Part shown: one piece after another, positions 9,045 through 18,491 of the stretch | Layout: each line of letters opens with the position of its first letter | Numbering within the stretch: the stretch's first letter is position 1 | Source: Agromyces tardus | GTDB lineage: Bacteria > Actinomycetota > Actinomycetes > Actinomycetales > Microbacteriaceae | NCBI RefSeq assembly: GCF_003710805.1 | Contig: NZ_RHHB01000011.1 | Coordinates: forward strand, 1-64,000 | DNA length: 64,000 nucleotides | Direction of reading: 5' to 3' | Program-made: the position numbers and the translations under genes | Notes under the pieces: generated by a model | Database searches by the model: none | What the model was told of the DNA's origin: nothing | Seen by the model: only the letters and a program-made list of their open reading frames with translations

Positions 9045-9629
9045 CTACGCCTGGTAGAACGGCGGGTCGCACGTGGGTGCGCCCTGCGGGAACGGCGTCT
9101 TGCTCGAGCACGGCGGGAACGAGTCGATCACGATGCCGGGGATGACGATCGGCGCGTGGTCGGTGTCGTTGCAGTCGTGACCCCACGGGATCGTCAGCTG
9201 GAGCGTGACGCTCTGGTTGGCGCTGTTGTCGGAGTTCGCGTACACGATCACCTTGACGCAGTCACCCGGCGCGATAGCCGTGCAGTAGTCGGGGTTGATG
9301 CCCACGACGTTGAACGGCAGGCCCGACGACGAGATGCTGATCGACGGCTTGAGGACGATGTCCTTGTTCGTGTTGTTGCAGATGAGCAGCGGAATCGCGA
9401 ACGCCTTGTTCGGGTCGAGTCCGGGAAGGCCGGCGAAGAGCTCGGCACAACCCTGGGCGCTGTTGCCGGGAAGCTTACAAGCCTCGCCGACGGAGACGTC
9501 CGGCGGGTTGCCGGACGCGGCGTAGGCGGGAGCGGGAACGGCGATGGCGATGGCGGGGACAGACCACGCCATGGCCTTCGCGACCGTGCGCCGTGAGACG
9601 CCGGCCTTCGGTTCTTCGAGGTCGCTCAT
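9045..9629 (-). CDS. Tat-type exported protein with eight cysteines
   Basis: A 194-aa protein with a twin-arginine pair (Arg13-Arg14 in SRRTVAKAMAW), a hydrophobic stretch to about residue 36, and an AYA-A cleavage site, so the mature part of roughly 157 residues is predicted to leave the cell. The mature region is beta-rich, has eight cysteines (probably four disulfides) and no transmembrane anchor, LPXTG motif or lipobox. I do not recognise a family. It has its own upstream region, an AGGAGG ribosome-binding site 7 bases before the ATG, and a hairpin after the stop. Being inside a glycopolymer locus suggests a surface role, but that is inference. Confidence 0.75.
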   Translation of the reverse strand: MSDLEEPKAGVSRRTVAKAMAWSVPAIAIAVPAPAYAASGNPPDVSVGEACKLPGNSAQGCAELFAGLPGLDPNKAFAIPLLICNNTNKDIVLKPSISISSSGLPFNVVGINPDYCTAIAPGDCVKVIVYANSDNSANQSVTLQLTIPWGHDCNDTDHAPIVIPGIVIDSFPPCSSKTPFPQGAPTCDPPFYQA

Positions 9630-9981
9630 GGTGGGGATCCTCCTGGATTGCTGTGGTTTGGGCGACCCGAAGCCGGAGCGCTCGGGTCTACGTCTGGTTG
9701 TGTGCCGGGTTTACAGGTACCAGCGCACACTATCGGGTTTTCACAGCCAACTCTAGGTCTTGAAACTTCCTCGTCACATTCGTGGCTACCCCGCTTTCGG
9801 GTGACAACCGTGCGACACGCGGAGGCGATTCCCCGGCGCGACGCCGGTCTCGCGGCATCCGCTCGCACTGTACCCGTTCGGTCCCCAGCCGTGCCGGCCG
9901 ACGGATCGCTAGATTCGGAGGTGCGTCCGGTCCGGTCCACGGCCGGATCACGCCGCGCTCGGTCGGAGGGACCACCCGCAC
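9630..9981. promoter_or_regulatory. Divergent intergenic region (352 bp)
   Basis: This gap separates the exported-protein gene (minus) from the GT4 gene at 9982 (plus) and must hold both promoters. It is less GC-rich around 9715-9790 than the surroundings, which fits promoter DNA. I could not identify a convincing -35/-10 pair, palindrome, riboswitch or small ORF in it. A GGAGG sits 12 bases before the ATG at 9982. Confidence 0.5.
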
Positions 9982-11055
9982 ATGACGCCCCAGCAATCGC
10001 AGAGCCCGCGGCTCACGATCGCGACGATCGCGACCGACACCCCCATGGGCGCCCAGGCCTATCAGGAGCAGGTCGCGCGCCGAGCGGCGTCCGCGCTCGA
10101 GGCCGTCGACGATCGCGGCTGGCGCGTGCGCCGGCTCATCATGCGGTCGATGCGCTCGAAGCTCGACGGCAACCGGCGGCTGCCCCTCGGCCGGATCGCG
10201 ACGGCGTCGGCGGGAGAGCGGCGCGCGCTCGGTCGCCTGCTGTACCGGGGGGACGCAGTGGCGCACCGCATGGCCCTCGAACTCCCTCCGTCGCCGCACG
10301 CCGACGTCATCACGGTGCACGACGTCGTCGCCTGGCGGTTCCCCGACGAGTCCGCACCCGTGCCCGCGGCCATCGAGGAGGCGCGGCGCGCGGCCGCCGT
10401 CATCTGCGTCTCGGAGTTCAGCGCTCGCGAGGCGGTGGAGTTCCTCGGCATCGCGGAGCCGCACGTCATCCACAACGGCGTCGACACGCGCTTCTTCGAC
10501 GCACCACCGCTCGATGCCGCCGAGCGCCGCTCGCTCGGGCTACCGGGCCGGTACGTGCTGCACGCGGGTGGCGCCACGCGGCGAAAGAACCTCGAGGGGC
10601 TGGCCGAGGCGTGGCCGATCGTGCACCGCGAGCGCCCCGACCTGGAACTCGTGCTCGCCGGCCCGACCAACGCCCGACGCACCGCATTGTTCCAGGGCAT
10701 GCCCGGCGTACGTCTCGTCGGCCGGCTCCCCGACGAGGTCATGCCCGGCCTCGTCGCGGGCGCCGAGATCGTCGTCGTGCCCTCCCTCTACGAGGGGTTC
10801 GGCCTGCCCGCCCTCGAGGCGATGGCCGCGAACGTGCCCGTCGTCGCCGCGGCCACGAGCTCGCTGCCGGAAGTCGTGGGCGACGCGGGCATCCTCGTCG
10901 AGCCCACCGGCGCCGGCATCGCGGCCGGCCTGCTCGACGCCACCGACGGCAGCCGACTCGACGAGATGATCGCGGCAGGCCGTGTCCGTGCCGGCGAGTT
11001 CACCTGGGAGCGGTGCGCCGAAGCGCACGCGCGCGTCTGGGCATCGGTGGGCTGA
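9982..11055 (+). CDS. GT4 glycosyltransferase (mannosyltransferase-like)
   Basis: A 357-aa GT4 enzyme of the group that includes O-antigen mannosyltransferases. It shows DVITVHDVVAWRFPDES, ICVSEFSAREAVEFLG, VIHNGVDTRFFDAPP at the hinge, LHAGGATRRKNLEGL at the donor domain, and SLYEGFGLPALEAMAANVPV as the canonical E-x7-E site. It stands alone on the plus strand, flanked by a 352-bp divergent region upstream and a convergent pyruvyl-transferase-like gene downstream. The sugar it uses cannot be fixed from the sequence. Confidence 0.87.
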   Translation: MTPQQSQSPRLTIATIATDTPMGAQAYQEQVARRAASALEAVDDRGWRVRRLIMRSMRSKLDGNRRLPLGRIATASAGERRALGRLLYRGDAVAHRMALELPPSPHADVITVHDVVAWRFPDESAPVPAAIEEARRAAAVICVSEFSAREAVEFLGIAEPHVIHNGVDTRFFDAPPLDAAERRSLGLPGRYVLHAGGATRRKNLEGLAEAWPIVHRERPDLELVLAGPTNARRTALFQGMPGVRLVGRLPDEVMPGLVAGAEIVVVPSLYEGFGLPALEAMAANVPVVAAATSSLPEVVGDAGILVEPTGAGIAAGLLDATDGSRLDEMIAAGRVRAGEFTWERCAEAHARVWASVG

Positions 11056-11091
11056 GCGCAGGGGCGTCGGCGACGTGGCGCGGAACCCGAG

Positions 11092-11997
11092 TCAGCGCCG
11101 TCCCGCGACCACGCCGAACGCGCCGCCCGGGAACCGCGGCAGCGCACCGAGCACGTCGGGGAGACGGGCAAGCGAGCGCTCGAGATCGTCGCTCACGCGC
11201 TCGACGGTCGGCCTCGGCGCGGCCGACGCGGTTGCGAGGAGGTCGCCCAGCGACATCCGCTCGTCGAAGGCAGTGAAGCGGCTCGAACCCGGAGTCAGCA
11301 CCGACTCGTAATCGTGGAACTTGAACGCGCCACCGCTGAGGGGCGGCTCGAGGAGGGTCCAGGTCGCCGGGATCCCGTACGCGTCGGCCGTCACGAGCCC
11401 GTGCAGCGAGGTCGTGACGACCGCGTCGGCTGCGGCGATCTCGCGCACGACCCGGGAGGCCGGCTGGTGGACGTTCACCACGCGCACGCGGACCCCCTCG
11501 GCGCGAGCGAGCGCCAGGAACGGCTCGTGCTGCCGGTGGTGCCCATGGGGGACGAGGGCGACATCCCACTGCACCCTCGGCCGCCCGGCGCGCCGAGCGA
11601 CGAGGATGCCGGGATCGCCGAGCGCCACGTCGGCGGGCGCGCCGATGAGGTCGCGGGTGAGGTGCCCGCGCACGGCCAGCACGTGCGCCCGCGGCAGGGG
11701 ATGCGGCTGCCCGTACATGAGCCCGCTGCCCCAGATGGCGCCGTCGAAGTCGGACGGGAGGAATTCGAGGATGCTGCCGATGCCCGACAGCCGCGCCCGG
11801 CCGGCCACCCGGTGCACGGGGGCGATGCCGTACTCGGGGAGGAGCCACGGGGTGAGGTCGTCGCCGAAGTTCGGATGCCCGTCCCACCACGTCGCCGGAA
11901 CCACGACGCCGCCGCGCCACATCGCCGGACGGGTGCCCGCCGCGGCGAGGCGCCGGAGCTGGCGTGCGCGCCGTCGAAGGGCGTTCGAGTAGGTCAC
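11092..11997 (-). CDS. Polysaccharide pyruvyl-transferase family protein
   Basis: A 301-aa protein with the family signature WDGHPNFGDDLTPWLLPEYG near the start, an IWGSGLMYG strand, a DPGIL segment and TTSLHGLVTADAYGIP near the C-terminus, where the serine/histidine region is conserved. Members transfer pyruvate from phosphoenolpyruvate as a ketal onto a sugar of a surface polysaccharide, giving it negative charge. The translation starts at a GTG that overlaps the stop of the upstream GT4 gene as GTGA, so the two probably act on the same glycan. A second, more distant family member lies at 24473-25627. Confidence 0.86.
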   Translation of the reverse strand: MTYSNALRRRARQLRRLAAAGTRPAMWRGGVVVPATWWDGHPNFGDDLTPWLLPEYGIAPVHRVAGRARLSGIGSILEFLPSDFDGAIWGSGLMYGQPHPLPRAHVLAVRGHLTRDLIGAPADVALGDPGILVARRAGRPRVQWDVALVPHGHHRQHEPFLALARAEGVRVRVVNVHQPASRVVREIAAADAVVTTSLHGLVTADAYGIPATWTLLEPPLSGGAFKFHDYESVLTPGSSRFTAFDERMSLGDLLATASAAPRPTVERVSDDLERSLARLPDVLGALPRFPGGAFGVVAGRR

Positions 11998-13223
11998 CGC
12001 GCGCTCGCTTCCGTGCCGTGGGTCGATCGTTCACGCCCGGCTCGTGCGACTGCGGCGGCGTAGACAGCCTCGTACGCCTCGGCGACCCGCCGCCACGTGA
12101 ACTCCCGCACGTGCTCGCGGCCCGCCGCGACCAGCCGCGACCGCAGGGCGTCATCGGCGACGGCCCGCGCCATCGCGGACCGGAGCGCGGCAGGGTCGAG
12201 CGGGTCGACGAGGATGCCGTCGACGCCGTCGCGCACGAACCCCGGTGCGCCCCCGCGATCGGTCATGACGAGTGGTGCGCCGCTGCGCCAGGCCTCCAGT
12301 GCGACGATCCCGAACGCCTCCAGGCGACTCGGCACCACGACGGCGACCGCGCCCGCCATGGCGTCGGCGACCGCCGCCGGATCGAGCCGCCCCGCGAGCA
12401 CGATCCGATGGCCCGCGTCGCGTTCCGCCGCGAGCGCCTCGAGTCGTTCGCGCTCGGGGCCGTCGCCGACGATGACGAGCCGTACGTCGGGATCGAGGTC
12501 GGAGCCGGCGAACGCGTCGACGAGCAGGTCGAACCCCTTCACGCGGCCCAGCCGGCCGACGGCCAGGAGGTACCGGCCGCTGAATGCGGTACGTGCCGGG
12601 TCGCCGGGGATGGAGAGGTCGACGCCGTTCGGGACCACGTCGCCCCCCGCGAGGCCGAAGTTCGCTCGGAGCTCGTCGAGGACGAACTGCGACGGGGCGG
12701 TCACGTGCCGCGCGACGGCGAGTGACCGCCGCAGGCCGGTGCGCAGCAGCGCGGAACGCTCGAACACCGCGTTGTCGTCGGCGACGGTCTCGCCGTGCGA
12801 GGTCACGACGAGCGGCGTGCGGAACCGGCGATGCACGGCGAGCGCGTAGACGCCGTTCGGGCCGAAGCAGTGCACGTGGATCACGTCGGGCCGGAACGCG
12901 CGGTGCGCACCGACCCAGCTGCGCCACGCCGACGGGAACCGGCGGAGGAAGCGGCCGACGCCCCCGAGCGATCCGGAGGGAAGCGGAGTCGGCAGGTAGC
13001 GCACGCTGATGCCGTCGACCTCGCGCACCACGCTTCCCGTGCCTCGATCCACCGTCCAGACCTCGACCGCGGAGCCCGCCTCGTGCAGCTCCCGCGCGAC
13101 CTGCCGCACGTGCTCCTCGACCCCGCCCACGTGGGGCGCATACGACGAACTCACGAGTGCGACGCGCGGCGTCGGGCGCGCGCGCACCGCGTCGGGGGCC
13201 GCCCCGGGCATCGTCTCGCCCAC
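11994..13223 (-). CDS. GT4 glycosyltransferase (phosphatidylinositol-mannosyltransferase-like)
   Basis: A 409-aa GT4 enzyme with SSSYAPHVGGVEEHVRQVAR at the N-terminus, VVPNGVDLSIPGDPA at the hinge, LAVGRLGRVKGFDLLVDAF at the donor domain and SRLEAFGIVALEAWRSGAP as the E-x7-E site. It follows the tyrosine kinase gene by 3 bp and overlaps the pyruvyl-transferase-like gene by 4 bp, so three genes likely form one operon. The start is ambiguous: a GTG at 13223 or an in-frame ATG at 13211, neither with a strong ribosome-binding site. Confidence 0.87.
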   Translation of the reverse strand: MGETMPGAAPDAVRARPTPRVALVSSSYAPHVGGVEEHVRQVARELHEAGSAVEVWTVDRGTGSVVREVDGISVRYLPTPLPSGSLGGVGRFLRRFPSAWRSWVGAHRAFRPDVIHVHCFGPNGVYALAVHRRFRTPLVVTSHGETVADDNAVFERSALLRTGLRRSLAVARHVTAPSQFVLDELRANFGLAGGDVVPNGVDLSIPGDPARTAFSGRYLLAVGRLGRVKGFDLLVDAFAGSDLDPDVRLVIVGDGPERERLEALAAERDAGHRIVLAGRLDPAAVADAMAGAVAVVVPSRLEAFGIVALEAWRSGAPLVMTDRGGAPGFVRDGVDGILVDPLDPAALRSAMARAVADDALRSRLVAAGREHVREFTWRRVAEAYEAVYAAAVARAGRERSTHGTEASAR

Positions 13224-13226
13224 GCG

Positions 13227-14732
13227 TCAGCCGCGGCGGCCGCGCTGACCCGAGGGCGCCCGGGGCACGAGCTCTGCTTCCTTCGCCGGGTTCTCGACCT
13301 GACCGGCCTCGGGCGTCTCGGTCGCGGGCGTCACCTCGGTGGCGGGCGAGGTGTAGTCGCGCCGGTATTCGTAGGAGTACGTCGCGGCGTCGGCGCCGCG
13401 GATGGGCACCTTGTTCAGGACGATGCCGAGGGCACGGCCGCGGGCCTTGCGCAGCGTGTCGAGGGCCTTGTCGAGCAGGTCGTACGTGGTCTTGCCGAGC
13501 GTGACCACGACGAGTGCGCCGTCGGCCTGGTGTGCGAGCACGGCGCCGTCGGTGACGGGCAGCAGCGGGGGCGCGTCGATGATCACGGTCGCGTACTTGG
13601 TGAGGTCGGAGAGCAGCGAGTGCATGCGCTCGGAGCCCAGCACCTCGCTCGGGTTCGGCGGGACGCTGCCCGCCGCGAGCACGAGGAGGTTGCTCGACTT
13701 CGGCGTGCGCTGAAGCACCTCCGCGAGGGCGGCACGGCCCGCCAGCACGTCGCTCAGCCCGGCACCGCCCGGCAGGCCCATGATGCTCGCGACCATCGAT
13801 CGCCGCAGGTCGCCGTCGACGAGCACGACGGTGGTGCCCGCGGCCGCGAGCGTGAGCGCCAGGTTGCAGGCGATCGTGGACTTGCCGTCGCCCGGGAGCG
13901 GGCTCGTCACCACGATGGTCTTGGGCGGGTGGTCCACGTCCATGAACTGGAGGTTCGTGCGCAGCGAGCGCAGCGCCTCCGAGACCGCGAACGTGCCGTT
14001 CTTGCCGGTGCTGTTCGACGCGGAGGCATCGATGAGCCGGTGCTCGGGATCGAGGCTCGGCACCAGGGGGATCGTGCCCACGACGGCGACGCCCGTCTTC
14101 TGCTCGGCGTCGTCGCCGTTGCGGATGCGGCGGTCGGAGGCGGTGCGGATCATCGCGAAGGCCACGCCGAAGCCGAAGCCGAGCACGCCGCCGACGATGA
14201 GCGCGGTCTGCACGTCGGGGAAGGCGGGGCTCGTGGGCACGGAGGCCGACTCGCGCGAGATGATCGTCACGGGGGCGTTGCCGTCGGCGCTGCCGTCGGC
14301 CTCGATGTCGTCGATGACCGTCTTCATGGAACGGAGCCACGCCTCCGACAGGTCCTTCGCCCCCTGCGCGGTGTTCGCTTCGGCGGAGACGCTGAGGATC
14401 ACCGTGCCCGGGGGGTTGGTCACCTCGACGCGCTGGATCAGCTGCTCGGGGGTGGTCTCGAGTCCGAGATCGTCGATGACGCCCTGCGCGACGTCGGTCC
14501 AACCCGCGATGACGAGGTAGGACTGGACCCGCGATCGGGCGAGGCTGTCGCCGAGCGACTGGGTCCCGACATCCCCCTGGCCGGTGGACTGGACGAGCCC
14601 GCTCGCACTCGCGACGTACACCGGCGTCTGGAGCATCGTCCAGCCGTAGCCTGCGGCCGCGCCGAGCATCGTCATCAGCAGAATTGCGATCCAATGGCGC
14701 CGCAAGCCGCGGAGGTAGTCGCGCAGTTCCAT
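13227..14732 (-). CDS. Wzz/BY-kinase fusion, chain-length regulator
   Basis: A 501-aa membrane protein with a Wzz-type N-terminal part: transmembrane helices at about residues 14-34 and 174-195 enclose an extracytoplasmic domain. The cytosolic kinase follows, with Walker A SPLPGDGKST (277-286), Walker A' VVLVDGDLRR (302-311) and Walker B TVIIDAPP (382-389). A tyrosine cluster at residues 452, 454, 456 and 460 is the expected autophosphorylation tail. Such one-piece tyrosine autokinases control polymer length through cycles of oligomerisation and dephosphorylation; the phosphatase at 294-989 is the likely partner. The tail after the cluster is acidic and proline-rich and may be disordered. Confidence 0.91.
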   Translation of the reverse strand: MELRDYLRGLRRHWIAILLMTMLGAAAGYGWTMLQTPVYVASASGLVQSTGQGDVGTQSLGDSLARSRVQSYLVIAGWTDVAQGVIDDLGLETTPEQLIQRVEVTNPPGTVILSVSAEANTAQGAKDLSEAWLRSMKTVIDDIEADGSADGNAPVTIISRESASVPTSPAFPDVQTALIVGGVLGFGFGVAFAMIRTASDRRIRNGDDAEQKTGVAVVGTIPLVPSLDPEHRLIDASASNSTGKNGTFAVSEALRSLRTNLQFMDVDHPPKTIVVTSPLPGDGKSTIACNLALTLAAAGTTVVLVDGDLRRSMVASIMGLPGGAGLSDVLAGRAALAEVLQRTPKSSNLLVLAAGSVPPNPSEVLGSERMHSLLSDLTKYATVIIDAPPLLPVTDGAVLAHQADGALVVVTLGKTTYDLLDKALDTLRKARGRALGIVLNKVPIRGADAATYSYEYRRDYTSPATEVTPATETPEAGQVENPAKEAELVPRAPSGQRGRRG

Positions 14733-14799
14733 GGAACCTCCGAGTCAGACCGCTGTCCGTCCGCGGCGCGGTGGATCATGAGCGAGTAGGGTCCATGGT

Positions 14800-15951
14800 A
14801 TGACAACCGCCTTCGACGTGCGCACCCTCGGCTCGGTCGTCCGTGTCGAGCTCCATGACTCGGTCGACGAGACCGACCGTGAACGCATCCGGGATCAATG
14901 GGTCGACCTCATCGAAGACGGGGTCGAACCCGACGTCACGATCAGGGGCACGCTCGACCGCTCGTCGCTGCTGGACGACGCGAACCCGGCCGTCTCCGCC
15001 GCGTCTCCCGAGCACCTTGCGGCCACCATCGCCACGGAGGTGACCCTGGCCGGCATCGCGGGCCTCTCCGGTGCAGCGCTCATGCTCCACGCCGGCGGTG
15101 TCGCGCTCGACGACGGCCGCGTCATCGCACTGGTCGGCCCGTCCGGCCGGGGCAAGACCACGGCGACGCAGGCGCTCGCGACCACGCTGGGCTACGTCAC
15201 CGACGAAACGCTCGCGGTCTACCCCGACGGCACGGTCGTGCCCTACCGCAAGCCCCTCTCGATCGGCAAGCACCCCGAGACGAAGACCCCGGTCGCGGCG
15301 TCGCAGCGCGGCCTCCGCGACCTCCCCGACGCCGAGCTGCGGCTCGACGCGATCGTCGTCCTCGATCGCCGCGAAAACGTCGAGACTCCGTACGTCGAGC
15401 TGCTCCCCCTTCGCGACGGCCTGAACGAGATCGTGCCGCAGACCAGCTTCCTCTCGGCGCTCTCCAAGCCGCTGCGCACGCTCGTGACGACCATCCTCGC
15501 CACCGGCGGGGTGCGGCGCGTCGTCTACTCCGAGGCCGACACGCTGGCGGCGCTCGTCGACGACATGCTCTCGGCTGGGTCCATCGAGTCGCCGCAGCTG
15601 GTCGACGTGGGCGTCTCGGTGGGCGACTGCGGATGCGAGGCCAAGCTGAACCCGCTCGGCGCGGGCGAGACCACCACGGAGTCCGACTCGACACCGCTCT
15701 ACCAGCGGAAGGACTACCGCGACGCGCTCAGCGTCGACGATTCCCTGGTGATCCTGAGCCACAACCGGGTCACGGTGCTCGACGGCCTCGGTCCCGTGCT
15801 CTGGTTCGCCGCCGAGGACGTCACCGAGGCGGAGCTGGTCGAGGCCGCGCTCCGCGAGATGCCGGCGCCGCCCGAGCACGTCGATCCTGCTCAGGTGGTC
15901 GCCGCGACCGTGGGCGAGCTCATCGAGGGCGGACTGCTCGTACGCGTCTGA
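14800..15951 (+). CDS. HPr-kinase-like protein with PqqD-like C-terminal domain
   Basis: A 383-aa cytosolic protein. LMLHAGGVAL and the P-loop GPSGRGKT (residues 113-120) followed by YVTDETLAV match the HPr kinase/phosphorylase fold used by HprK-related kinases. Residues about 298-383 form a PqqD-like winged-helix domain: VTVLDGLGPVLWFAAED aligns with IAILDGIAGLIWIEACEG of the stand-alone PqqD-like protein at 23262-23528. A DCGC motif lies between the domains. HprK-related kinases, PqqD-like proteins and nucleotidyltransferases recur together in exopolysaccharide/exosortase or peptide-export loci; the phosphate acceptor is not known. It is divergent from the BY-kinase across 67 bp. Confidence 0.8.
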   Translation: MTTAFDVRTLGSVVRVELHDSVDETDRERIRDQWVDLIEDGVEPDVTIRGTLDRSSLLDDANPAVSAASPEHLAATIATEVTLAGIAGLSGAALMLHAGGVALDDGRVIALVGPSGRGKTTATQALATTLGYVTDETLAVYPDGTVVPYRKPLSIGKHPETKTPVAASQRGLRDLPDAELRLDAIVVLDRRENVETPYVELLPLRDGLNEIVPQTSFLSALSKPLRTLVTTILATGGVRRVVYSEADTLAALVDDMLSAGSIESPQLVDVGVSVGDCGCEAKLNPLGAGETTTESDSTPLYQRKDYRDALSVDDSLVILSHNRVTVLDGLGPVLWFAAEDVTEAELVEAALREMPAPPEHVDPAQVVAATVGELIEGGLLVRV

Positions 15952-16024
15952 TCCCGCTGACGCACGCCCGTTCGTCCAGTCGGGCGCGGCCCTCGTGGAA
16001 CCCGCGCGACCGTGACGGCGGCGC

Positions 16025-17395
16025 TCAGCGCATCGCGCCCGACGGGAGGCGCGACGACGCCTGCGCGGACGGACCGATCCCCTCGTCCGCCGAGCGTTCC
16101 TCGCGCGCCATGGCCCCCAGGCAGATCCCGGCGATGACGAACGGGATCGACACCTGCGCGGCGACCCAGAAGAGGTCGAACTGGGCCTGCACGAGGCGGC
16201 AGAACACCACGGCGACGGCGAGCGTGCCGAAACGGGGGTCGATGTGCCAGAGCACCAGCAGGATGCCGATCCACATCACCACGAACGCCGCGAGCCCCAC
16301 GACCCCGGCGCTCGCGAGCACCTCCAGCTCACCCTGCGGCGGCTGGTAGCCCAGGTTGCCCGGTTGGTACCAGTACCTGAGACCGTGGCCGAAGATGGGC
16401 GCCTCACGCCAGAAGTGGTAGACCTCGCGGAACCAGTCGAGTCGCTGGAACACCGAGTTGTGCTGGTTCTGCGACTGCACCTGCTCGACGACCATCGAGA
16501 TGATGAGCCATCCGGCGGGGATGAGCAGGAGCAGGAGCAGGAGTCGGGAACGGCCGGAGTGGGTGCGTCGGATCACGGCGATGACGACGGCCGCCATGAG
16601 GCCGATGAGCGCCTGACGGGACTGGGAGACGAGCACGCCGGCGATGAGCAGCCAGAAGGCGAAGCGCGACCACGCGCGGGTCCAGCCCACCCAGTCGGGA
16701 TTCAGGTAGGCCACGATCGCCGCGAACGCGAAGACCGTTCCCACGAAGTTCTTGTGCATCGAGATCGGCCACGACGGCGCAGCCGGCCCGAAGTTGCCGG
16801 ACGCGTACTGCAGGGCCGCCTGGCCCAGGGTCAGCACGGCGAGCGCGCACGCGGTGAACACGATCAACGACAACGCCAGCCGGCCGTATCCGGCAGCGCC
16901 GACAGCCCAGCCGACGATGAGCGCGCCCGACACCAGCAGCCACGCGTGCACCCACTCCACCGTGTTCGCGACGTAGGGGTTCACGAGCACCGTGAAGAAC
17001 GTCGCGAACTGGTAGACGAGGTTGAGCATCAGGAGGCTGCGCAGGGGCCGGCTGTAGGGGCGCTGGCCGAGCAGCAGTGCCGTGCCGAACGCGGCGGCGA
17101 GCGCGGCATCCGACACCGACAGGTCGCCACCGCCGATGCCGATCCGCTGGGGGATGAGCAGGCCGGGCATGGCGAACAGCACGATCGCGAGGGGCTTCGA
17201 GCTCGTCAGCGCCGCCGCTACGACGAACGCGGCGATCACGAGCGCCATCATCGGGCCGTTCTGCGCGCCGCGGTCGAGGAGCAGGTAGATCACGGTGACC
17301 GCGCCGAACGCCAAGAGGACCCAGCGCCACGTGCCGGCCCACCAATCGACGATCCTGGGATGCCGGATCGCCCAGCGCTCGCTCGTCGAACTCAT
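16025..17395 (-). CDS. O-antigen polymerase/ligase family membrane protein (Wzy-like)
   Basis: A 456-aa polytopic protein with about ten to twelve hydrophobic segments. It has the O-antigen ligase/polymerase core: a long loop with FQRLDWFREVYHFWREAPIF followed by HGLRYWYQPGN and a downstream membrane segment. It would polymerise lipid-linked repeat units at the outer face of the membrane. The ATG at 17395 is chosen over a longer open frame because AAGGAC lies 6 bases upstream and the extra N-terminus has no coding character. The C-terminal tail is cytosolic and charged. It is divergent from the GT2 gene at 17475. Confidence 0.86.
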   Translation of the reverse strand: MSSTSERWAIRHPRIVDWWAGTWRWVLLAFGAVTVIYLLLDRGAQNGPMMALVIAAFVVAAALTSSKPLAIVLFAMPGLLIPQRIGIGGGDLSVSDAALAAAFGTALLLGQRPYSRPLRSLLMLNLVYQFATFFTVLVNPYVANTVEWVHAWLLVSGALIVGWAVGAAGYGRLALSLIVFTACALAVLTLGQAALQYASGNFGPAAPSWPISMHKNFVGTVFAFAAIVAYLNPDWVGWTRAWSRFAFWLLIAGVLVSQSRQALIGLMAAVVIAVIRRTHSGRSRLLLLLLLIPAGWLIISMVVEQVQSQNQHNSVFQRLDWFREVYHFWREAPIFGHGLRYWYQPGNLGYQPPQGELEVLASAGVVGLAAFVVMWIGILLVLWHIDPRFGTLAVAVVFCRLVQAQFDLFWVAAQVSIPFVIAGICLGAMAREERSADEGIGPSAQASSRLPSGAMR

Positions 17396-17474
17396 GCCCG
17401 GTCCTTCAGTGAGATTCGCTCCAGTATCGCAGGTGCGGGCGGGCGGGCGTACCGGCACCGAACCCGACGCTACG

Positions 17475-18491
17475 ATGACTGGCGTGCCAGAGGATCGAGG
17501 GTCGAGTGCCGGCCGCGCCACGTTCGCCCTCGTCATCCCGACCCACCAGCGTCCGGATCTGGTCGTGCAGGCAGTCGAGAGCGCGCTGCGCCAGAGTCGC
17601 CCGTTCGACCAGGTGATCGTCGTGCCCGACGGTCTCGACGACCCGTCGGTCGCCGCCCTCGCGGGGTACCCGGTCGAGGTGGTCGCGATCGAGAAGGCGG
17701 GCGTGGCTGCGGCACGGAACGCCGGCACCGCGCACGCCCGCACGGACTGGGTGTGCTTCCTCGACGACGACGATCTACTGCATCCCGAGTACCTTGCCCG
17801 CATCGAGGCCGAGACGGCGACGGGTGCGCAGGCGATGAACACCGGGTACTGGAGCTTCGCCGCCGAGGCCGGTCCCGCCGACGAGTTCTCGGCCGGCACG
17901 CTCGACGAGTGCCTCGAAGCCGTCCGCACCGCTCGACCGAGGAAGGACCTCGGCTACCTGCAGATCGAGGGCCGGAGCTTCGACCTGCTGCTCGAGCGGA
18001 TGCGCGGGTCGATGAGCACCACGGCCGTGCGTCGCGATGTCCTGACCCGCGCCGGCGGATTCCCGACCGGGGTGGTCACCGGTCAGGACTGGGTCATGTA
18101 CGTGAATGTCGCGCGACTCACGGAATGGCACCTGGTGCCGGATCGACTGGGTTTCTTCCGTGACCACCCCAGCACGATCACGCGCACGGGATCGCCGCTC
18201 AAGGGCCTCACCGCGCTGCGCGTCATCCGCTCGTTCTGGCGACCGAGCGAGCTCCCGACGCCCGCCCATCGCCCGCTCGACGCCTACCGGCCCTACTACC
18301 GCCACGTGCTCGGGTGGGCGCTCCGGGCATGCTGGCGTGCGCGGGACGTCCGCGCCTACCGCGAGGCGCTCGCCATCTCACGTGAGATCCTGCCTCGCCG
18401 GAGCGACCGCCTGTCTGCCATGGCGCCCCGGTGGGTCCATCGGGCATCCGCGGCGATGCGACGGCGCATGCCGAGGCGTCAGCGAGCCTGA
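17475..18491 (+). CDS. GT2 glycosyltransferase
   Basis: A 338-aa GT-A enzyme with FALVIPTHQRPDLVVQAVES at its start, AARNAGTAHARTDWVCFLDD with a DDDD acidic run as the metal-binding DxD region, and a GQDWVMYVNVA segment corresponding to the catalytic-base region. The C-terminal 80 residues are basic and probably contact the membrane. The ATG at 17475 follows a TACGAT -10-like element closely, so a downstream GTG at 17484 is an alternative. Its 3' end overlaps the convergent GT2 gene by 13 bp. Confidence 0.84.
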   Translation: MTGVPEDRGSSAGRATFALVIPTHQRPDLVVQAVESALRQSRPFDQVIVVPDGLDDPSVAALAGYPVEVVAIEKAGVAAARNAGTAHARTDWVCFLDDDDLLHPEYLARIEAETATGAQAMNTGYWSFAAEAGPADEFSAGTLDECLEAVRTARPRKDLGYLQIEGRSFDLLLERMRGSMSTTAVRRDVLTRAGGFPTGVVTGQDWVMYVNVARLTEWHLVPDRLGFFRDHPSTITRTGSPLKGLTALRVIRSFWRPSELPTPAHRPLDAYRPYYRHVLGWALRACWRARDVRAYREALAISREILPRRSDRLSAMAPRWVHRASAAMRRRMPRRQRA

